Shown piece by piece: positions 50,697 to 55,559 of a stretch of DNA of 55,559 nt. Below the pieces are notes generated by a model that worked only from the letters and a program-made list of their open reading frames with translations, did no database searches and was not told the origin of the DNA. Each line of letters begins with the position of its first letter. The stretch's first letter is position 1. A program made the position numbers and the translations under genes. Source of the DNA: Ruminococcus sp. (GTDB lineage Bacteria > Bacillota > Clostridia > Oscillospirales > Ruminococcaceae); the NCBI GenBank assembly GCA_017472145.1, contig JAFUQX010000037.1:1-55559 (forward strand). The letters run 5' to 3'.

Positions 50697-52877
50697 ATGA
50701 AAAAAATATTAAGTGTTATTTGTGCTGCCGCGGTATTTACTTCCTCAGCTATTACAGCAATGAGGACGGAAACACCTGAAACTGTTTCAGCAGAGACATC
50801 TGTAAATTATGCGGAAGCACTACAGAAATCCTTGTATTTCTATGAATGCCAGCAGGCAGGCCCTCTTCCCGCATGGAACAGAGTTGAATGGCGAGGTGAT
50901 TCAACTGTAACCGACTTTATAACAGGGGGCTGGTACGATGCGGGTGACCATGTTAAGTTCAATCTTCCCATGGCCTATTCCGCCGCTATGATGGCATGGG
51001 GTCTTTATCAGTATCCCGATGGTATCGAAGAATGCGGCGAAATGACAAACTATGTGAATAACCTGACATTTGTTATGGATTATCTTGCCGCCTGCGATCT
51101 CGGTGACGAAATCGTCTATCAAGTAGGCAACGGTCAGGAGGACCATACATGGTGGGGAGCTGTTGAGCTTTATGAATATGGTCAGGCCGAAAACGGCAAT
51201 GACTATTCCGCCGGCAGACCCTATTACACAGCCAAAGCAGGAGAAGGCTATAGCGCTGTTCTCGGTGAAATGGCAGCGGCTCTTGCGGCCGGTGCAGCCG
51301 CTCTTGATGGCAGATCAGACAAAACAGACGAGTATATTTCTCATGCGGTGAATATGTTTGAAATGGCTGACACCGCAAAGAGCGATACCGATTATAACGG
51401 CAGTGACGCTTCTGGCTTTTACCGTTCCTCTCATTTTTATGACGAGCTTTTCTGGGCAGCAAACTGGCTTTACATTGCAACAGGGGAACAAACTTATCTT
51501 GATAAAGCGACAAGCTACATCCCGAATCTTGGAAAGGAACTTGGTTCGGATGAATTGAAGTATTCATGGGCACACTGCTGGGATGATGTACAGCAGGGCG
51601 GTATGATTCTTTACGCACAGAATACTGGTACGTATACCGATAGAGTAAAGCGTCATCTTGATTATCTTGTAAATGAAGTTACAAGGGTCGACGGAGCTAT
51701 CGTTTACATCCAGAACTGGGGCTGCTTGAGATATGCTACAACATGCGGATTTTTAGCAGCTGTGGCCTGTGATACGCTTTCGCTTGGTGATACGGCCGCT
51801 TATGAAGAATTCTACAAAACCCAGATCGACTATGCGCTCGGTGACAATCCTCTTGGTCAGAGCTATGTTGTAGGCTATGGCGAAAATTATCCTAAGAATC
51901 CTCACCACAGAACCGCTCATGCCTCATGGAACAATTCTGTTTATGAACCTGAAGAAAACAGACATATCCTCTATGGTGCATTGGTCGGCGGACCGAATCA
52001 GGACGGTACATATGAGGACGACCGCAATAACTATATCAACAACGAGGTTGCATGCGATTACAATGCAGGCTTTACAGGACTGCTTTGTAAAATGGTTGAT
52101 GAATACGGCGGAGAAACAGATCCATCTTTCCCGGAGCCTGAAACAAGAGACGCTGAGTTCTTCGTCGAAGCAATGCTCAAGCAGTCAAGCTCCAGCGGTG
52201 TTTCTCTCAGCCTTAAATTTACAAATCATACAGCATGGCCTGCAAGAGTTGTTGACAACATGTCCTACAGATATTATTTCGATGCTTCCGAGGTCATTTC
52301 CGCAGGATACAGTGCGTCGGATATTGTAGTACGTGTGGACAGAGATCAGGCAACAATGTACGGTCAGGAATATGCAGCTGAAATATCTCCTATAACACAG
52401 TATAAAGATAATATCTACTACATCGAGATAAAATATCCCAATGGTGCGGCTATACTTCCGATTTCCGAGGGCAGACATCAGTGTGAGACAATGCTCGCTC
52501 TTGTATTCCCGAATTACGGAAATGGTTGGGATGCTTCAAATGACTATTCAAACACAGATCTGATGGATACAATCGGTGCTGAGGAAGGAGTTGTTACCGA
52601 TAAGATAACGGTTTACAACAATGGCGTACTTGTTTATGGCATTGAGCCTGATGGTACTAAGCCTGATGTGTCAACACCTACAGAGCCGGACGAATATCTC
52701 AAGGGTGATGTAAATCTTAACGGTAACGTAGAGCTTTCAGATGTGGTTCTTCTTGTAAAATATACGCTGGCAATAAAGTCATTAAAATCAGAGCAGCTTG
52801 ATGCCGCTGATATGACAGAGGATAATAAGGTGAATATTTTTGATGTTTCTGCATTGAAAGGGGCGTTAACCGAATAA
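50697..52877 (+). CDS. GH9 endoglucanase with CBM3-like module and dockerin
   Basis: A 726-residue secreted cellulase that cleaves beta-1,4-glucan. The signal peptide (MKKILSVICAAAVFTSSAIT) leads the GH9 domain (36-475). Catalytic residues are Asp81 and Asp84 in GGWYDAGDHVKF and Glu450 in DDRNNYINNEVACDYN; the conserved NPHHRTAH is at 401-408. Residues about 484-640 form a CBM3c-like module (EAMLKQSSSSGVSLSLKFTN), the common partner of processive GH9 enzymes. A short Pro/Thr linker and a dockerin (GDVNLNGNVELSDVVLLVKY, ADMTEDNKVNIFDVSALKGA) follow. Third codon positions are visibly more AT-rich than in neighbouring housekeeping genes, which suggests transfer from a lower-GC relative. No other cellulosome enzyme is adjacent. 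Confidence 0.95.
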   Translation: MKKILSVICAAAVFTSSAITAMRTETPETVSAETSVNYAEALQKSLYFYECQQAGPLPAWNRVEWRGDSTVTDFITGGWYDAGDHVKFNLPMAYSAAMMAWGLYQYPDGIEECGEMTNYVNNLTFVMDYLAACDLGDEIVYQVGNGQEDHTWWGAVELYEYGQAENGNDYSAGRPYYTAKAGEGYSAVLGEMAAALAAGAAALDGRSDKTDEYISHAVNMFEMADTAKSDTDYNGSDASGFYRSSHFYDELFWAANWLYIATGEQTYLDKATSYIPNLGKELGSDELKYSWAHCWDDVQQGGMILYAQNTGTYTDRVKRHLDYLVNEVTRVDGAIVYIQNWGCLRYATTCGFLAAVACDTLSLGDTAAYEEFYKTQIDYALGDNPLGQSYVVGYGENYPKNPHHRTAHASWNNSVYEPEENRHILYGALVGGPNQDGTYEDDRNNYINNEVACDYNAGFTGLLCKMVDEYGGETDPSFPEPETRDAEFFVEAMLKQSSSSGVSLSLKFTNHTAWPARVVDNMSYRYYFDASEVISAGYSASDIVVRVDRDQATMYGQEYAAEISPITQYKDNIYYIEIKYPNGAAILPISEGRHQCETMLALVFPNYGNGWDASNDYSNTDLMDTIGAEEGVVTDKITVYNNGVLVYGIEPDGTKPDVSTPTEPDEYLKGDVNLNGNVELSDVVLLVKYTLAIKSLKSEQLDAADMTEDNKVNIFDVSALKGALTE

Positions 52878-52965
52878 TACGGCATTTGAGAATGCTGATA
52901 ACGGACGTCGCAGCCGCCATCCCCTGCAGATTTCCCAACATTTGAAACAGGATCTAAAATTTGAA

Positions 52966-52997
52966 CCCCGATTCTCATTGCAGAATCGGGGTTTTTT
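52966..52997 (+). terminator. Terminator after the GH9 gene
   Basis: CCCCGATTCT (52966-52975) pairs with AGAATCGGGG (52982-52991), followed by TTTTTT. Confidence 0.92.
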
Positions 52998-53008
52998 GAC
53001 AAGCTGAA

Positions 53009-53035
53009 ACCCACGGAACATTCCGTGGGTTCTTT
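53009..53035. repeat. Short perfect inverted repeat
   Basis: ACCCACGG (53009-53016) pairs with CCGTGGGT (53023-53030); a TCTTTT run follows. It acts as a second terminator or is the remains of an element end. Confidence 0.6.
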
Positions 53036-53080
53036 TAAATGGCAAGGGAATACAAAATAGATGACATGGGTTTTGAGGTT

Positions 53081-53107
53081 AAATCGCCCCGTCTACAGGA
53101 CGATTTT
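53081..53107 (-). terminator. Terminator after the AAA-ATPase gene
   Basis: AAATCGTCC pairs with GGGCGATTT on the minus strand with one wobble; the T-run is weak. Confidence 0.5.
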
Positions 53108-54679
53108 TCATTTTGTGATTCTTTCGATCACGCAAGTATGCTTCTTTTCTGCATCCTTATCATAACTCAATCCCACCAGCAGAATCTCACCGGAATAGTC
53201 CTTGAGAGATTCCGTATATTTCTTCTGCCTGATCTGATCAATGGCAGCTTCAGCGGACTTGTTCCATTTCAGTTCTACGATAAACGCAGGTGTCCGACAT
53301 TCCTTTCTCGGGATGAAAACCAGATCTGCAAAGCCTTTTCCTCCAGCCAGTTCACGATACATAACATAGCTTTTCTTGGCTGAGTAGTATGCAAGGGACA
53401 GAATGCAGGAAAGTGAGTTTTCGTTGTTGTACTGCAGGATGGAGGTGTTCTCATCATGCACCTGTTCTACAATTTCAGCCACCTTTTCAGCATCGCCGTT
53501 AAGCGTTGCATCAAGCAGCTTATCGGAAAGCTGAATGGACTTTATAACATCATCCCAACCCAATACTCGTACCGTGCTGATGAACTGCTCACGGATCTCA
53601 TAATTGGGAATGAAGATTTCCTTTGTATCGAAATCATATGCGAGATAACCCAAGTGGATCAGCAGCGTCAGAACATCGTCCTGAATCTGAAATGTTACCA
53701 TGTCATTGGTAAATGTGGTTGTGTCGATCTTCTTTCGCTCACCAGCAATCATCTGAGCAATCGTATCACGCAGTCCGTCATAGTTCATCACGATGTAGGT
53801 TTTGATAGATTCGTAGGTTTCTGTCTTTGTCCAGTAATTATCAAATTTTCTCCGCATCATAGCTTCAACCACAGATTTCGGATTATAGATAGAACACTGA
53901 TTTAAGCAATATCCATCATACCACTTCTTTGTTTCATCAAAATCCATATCATAGGTCTGGCAAAGTTCTCTGACTTCATCCTCAGTAAAACCTGTGAATT
54001 CCTCGATAGGCTCTGCGTTGGTCATGGAAAACTCATCAAACATATTCAGTGCAGAGTGCTTGCCATATTTCTTGATCGGAAGAATACCAGTCATGTATGC
54101 AAGAGACATATATGATTTATCCTTAAGCCAGAAACGCAAAAAATCCAAATAATCTTTTTGTGCCTGCTTATCATTCTGTTTTTCTCGGAATAAGCAGTCC
54201 CATTCATCAATAATCACAATGAATGAGTGACCTGTTTCTGCAAAGATCGTCTCCATCACGGTCACAAGATCATTCCAGTCAAAACAATTGATATCGCTAT
54301 ACTCTTGCTTAAGTTCCCATATGAGCCGTTTCTGAAGGTGTGATATCATATCCTGCAGTGGCTCGAAACGATTCAGAATATCCAGCATATTGACATGAAT
54401 CACGTTATACTTATTCAGATGCTCCTCGAAATCCGGATGCTGTGCAATTTTCAGATTCTTGAAAAGCTCTCTGGAATCACATCCACGACTGTAATATGCG
54501 ACCAGCATATTGGCTGCCATAGACTTACCAAAGCGTCTCGGACGGCTTACGCAGATTTCTTCATGCTCTGAATTCAGATTCTCATTTGTATACGCAATCA
54601 GCATGCTCTTATCCACGTAAATCTTCGAATTGATTGCCTTGCGAAAAGCTACATTATTCGGATTCAGATAAATGCCCAT
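53108..54679 (-). CDS. AAA-ATPase-like protein with PD-(D/E)XK nuclease domain
   Basis: A 523-residue protein of the family that pairs an AAA-ATPase_like domain with a PDDEXK_9-type C-terminus. MGIYLNPNNVAFRKAINSKI is the usual N-terminus, VSRPRRFGKSMAANML near residue 46 is the P-loop variant, and IVIIDEWDCLFRE near residue 158 is Walker B. The C-terminal GGKGFADLVFIPRKECRTPA and IVELKWNK hold the nuclease-like core (Asp, Glu, Lys). Such genes occur in many copies in gut Firmicutes and Bacteroides; their job is unknown, and mobile or defence roles have been suggested. The start at 54679 follows GAGGTGACGAGT. A decayed second copy lies at about 50467-50590. Confidence 0.88.
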   Translation of the reverse strand: MGIYLNPNNVAFRKAINSKIYVDKSMLIAYTNENLNSEHEEICVSRPRRFGKSMAANMLVAYYSRGCDSRELFKNLKIAQHPDFEEHLNKYNVIHVNMLDILNRFEPLQDMISHLQKRLIWELKQEYSDINCFDWNDLVTVMETIFAETGHSFIVIIDEWDCLFREKQNDKQAQKDYLDFLRFWLKDKSYMSLAYMTGILPIKKYGKHSALNMFDEFSMTNAEPIEEFTGFTEDEVRELCQTYDMDFDETKKWYDGYCLNQCSIYNPKSVVEAMMRRKFDNYWTKTETYESIKTYIVMNYDGLRDTIAQMIAGERKKIDTTTFTNDMVTFQIQDDVLTLLIHLGYLAYDFDTKEIFIPNYEIREQFISTVRVLGWDDVIKSIQLSDKLLDATLNGDAEKVAEIVEQVHDENTSILQYNNENSLSCILSLAYYSAKKSYVMYRELAGGKGFADLVFIPRKECRTPAFIVELKWNKSAEAAIDQIRQKKYTESLKDYSGEILLVGLSYDKDAEKKHTCVIERITK

Positions 54680-54727
54680 ACTCGTCACCTCATTTCGTGC
54701 TTATGGTCGTTTCATGTGTATATAAAT

Positions 54728-54756
54728 AGTATATCATCTTCCAGCGCAAAAATCAA
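54728..54756 (-). promoter_or_regulatory. Promoter for the AAA-ATPase-like gene
   Basis: Minus strand TTGATT (54756-54751), 17-bp spacer, TATACT (54733-54728). Confidence 0.7.
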
Positions 54757-54770
54757 GTATGAATGAAGCT

Positions 54771-55376
54771 TTATTCCATTTCCTTCAAAACCTCCCAATA
54801 CCGTTTCTCCTCCGCCTCCACCACATCCTTCATAAACTGCACCGCCTGATCCATACTATTCTCCACCATCTCAAACCCCACCGCACCGCCGAACACGTCC
54901 AGCGGAATGGTCATCTGTTCATCCACGAACACCTCAAACCAATAACCCTTGCAAATCACCTCACGCCTTGCATCATCTGTCCGCTTCAGAGGACAGGACG
55001 TGATTCTGATATGAATGCCGCAGCCGTACTTCGCATCGGTTATGCCGCCAGCCTTTCTCAGCGCACGCACAACCTCCTGAAGCTGCTGTATATCATCGTA
55101 TTCCAGAATTGGCGAGACTCCCTCTACGGCGTAATGCGAATTGGAAGTGGGGTGTCGGTGGTGATCCGCCTTGTGAATGCTGCTGTCGTAAACGATTTTC
55201 TACGTGCAATTCTTGGCATCTGATACATCGTAACGGTCATAGTTGCCGCCATAGTGGTCGTAATCCGTGTCAAACAGGCTCGCAATTGATTCTGCCGCCT
55301 CGTCTCGGGTGATTCCGGTCAGCTTGATTTTTATGCCGAATCGCTGCTTTTTTATGCCGTCAAAATTTCCTGCCAC
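54771..55376 (-). pseudogene. Amidoligase-like gene with amber codon and foreign 3' part
   Basis: GTG at 55376 follows a perfect GGAGGTGAGCTT. The frame reads FGIKIKLTGITRDEAAESIA, the N-terminal hallmark of the putative amidoligase family, then meets TAG at 55202-55200. It continues in frame with KIVYDSSI, where the family usually has a Trp before Lys, so TGG to TAG is the likely change. After KYGCGIHI the amidoligase pattern ends. The remaining 78 codons (TSCPLKRTDDARREVICKGY, FVDEQMTIPLDVFGGAVGFE) look like a different small protein. The gene is therefore a decayed deletion fusion; its last 99 codons could still be expressed from an internal start. Confidence 0.65.
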
Positions 55377-55447
55377 AAGCTCACCTCCAAAAGAAAACAG
55401 CCTGCAAATTGCAAGCTGTCAGTCTGTCGAAAAAGCCAAGCAAGAGC

Positions 55448-55476
55448 TTGGCTTTTTCGCATAGATATGGTATAAT
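55448..55476 (+). promoter_or_regulatory. Promoter for the IS1182-family transposase
   Basis: TTGGCT (55448-55453), 17-bp spacer, TATAAT (55471-55476). The -35 lies in the right arm of the hairpin. Confidence 0.7.
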
Positions 55477-55499
55477 AGAAAAAAAGGCGGGTGGCAGAA

Positions 55500-55559
55500 A
55501 TGTTAGCAACGAAAAGAGACGAACGAGGCCAGTATGAAATGATCTGCATAGAGGAATTA
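55500..55559 (+). CDS. IS1182-family transposase, N-terminal fragment
   Basis: The 20 codons visible read MLATKRDERGQYEMICIEEL and the frame runs off the window. An N-terminus ending in xIEELVP is typical of IS1182-family DDE transposases. GGCGGGTGGCAGAA precedes the ATG. The call rests on a short stretch but agrees with the terminal repeat and promoter upstream. Confidence 0.65.
   Translation, partial: MLATKRDERGQYEMICIEEL

Larger units (their letters stand above)
55420..55559 (+). mobile_element. Left end of an IS1182-family insertion sequence
   Basis: The terminal sequence CAGTCTGTCGAAAAA begins at 55420 and is followed by a 14-bp perfect inverted repeat (CGAAAAAGCCAAGC with GCTTGGCTTTTTCG, 55428-55459). 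A promoter and the transposase start come next. The rest is outside the window. Confidence 0.7.

Noticed and set aside
53009-53035. IS200/IS605-type hairpin end
   Set aside because: Only one hairpin is present and no Y1 transposase or partner end is visible; a second terminator is simpler.
1-55559. tRNA or rRNA genes
   Set aside because: No cloverleaf-like stretch or rRNA landmark was noticed on either strand by eye; a tRNAscan run would settle this.

Overview
The window looks like a chromosomal segment of a cellulosome-forming Ruminococcus-type gut bacterium (Clostridia, Oscillospiraceae). The main evidence is four separate secreted proteins ending in dockerin domains, among them a GH9 cellulase with a CBM3-like module. 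Supporting evidence is a Firmicutes gene order (tig-clpP-clpX; rplS-lepB-rbgA-rnhB-yraN), strong GGAGG ribosome-binding sites, and many sigma-A promoters with TTGAC-type -35 and TATAAT-type -10 boxes 17 bp apart. The species assignment is inference.

Layout. 1-800: edge of an IS3-family element next to a decayed gene. 0.8-5.7 kb: aroA, a cation diffusion facilitator, and a sirtuin plus FliB-like lysine methylase operon. 5.7-13.6 kb: lipoprotein, ABC-F ATPase, two CobW-family P-loop proteins (one with a His/Cys-rich repeat domain), a class B penicillin-binding protein, D-aminoacyl-tRNA deacylase and a DUF5662-like protein. 13.7-22.6 kb: glycogen synthase and branching enzyme, class II aldolase, a K+/H+ antiporter, and an exported pair made of a frameshifted papain-fold peptidase and a dockerin protein. 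22.7-33.5 kb: a Thr-rich dockerin protein, a heterodimeric ABC exporter, a C39-like lipoprotein, a zinc-ribbon membrane protein and a clostripain-family lipoprotein. 33.6-37.6 kb: an operon of two fusion proteins, a TetM/EF-G-like GTPase fused to a YacP/Rae1-type NYN nuclease and an esterase fused to a C_GCAxxG_C_C domain. 37.7-49.5 kb: another dockerin protein, an SPFH protein, thioredoxin with a ferredoxin-thioredoxin-reductase-like protein, the clpX-clpP-tig chaperone/protease cluster, then the thrC, rnhB, rbgA, lepB and rplS housekeeping block. 49.7-55.6 kb: an accessory region with a toxin-like/immunity-like ORF carrying an ATPase scrap, the GH9 cellulase, an intact AAA-ATPase/PD-(D/E)XK protein, an amber-interrupted amidoligase-like pseudogene and the start of an IS1182-family transposase.

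How the parts work together. The dockerin proteins and GH9 enzyme would dock to scaffoldins encoded elsewhere and act outside the cell. glgA, glgB and fba concern storage and central carbon flow. The clp/tig block and the ribosome-biogenesis block are housekeeping. Both ends of the window show insertion elements and gene decay. A 89-bp miniature element in the 5' leader of the clostripain gene carries the same terminal sequence as the IS1182 element at the right edge. No tRNA, rRNA or CRISPR array was recognised. No similarity search was possible, so family calls rest on motifs and remembered family features.
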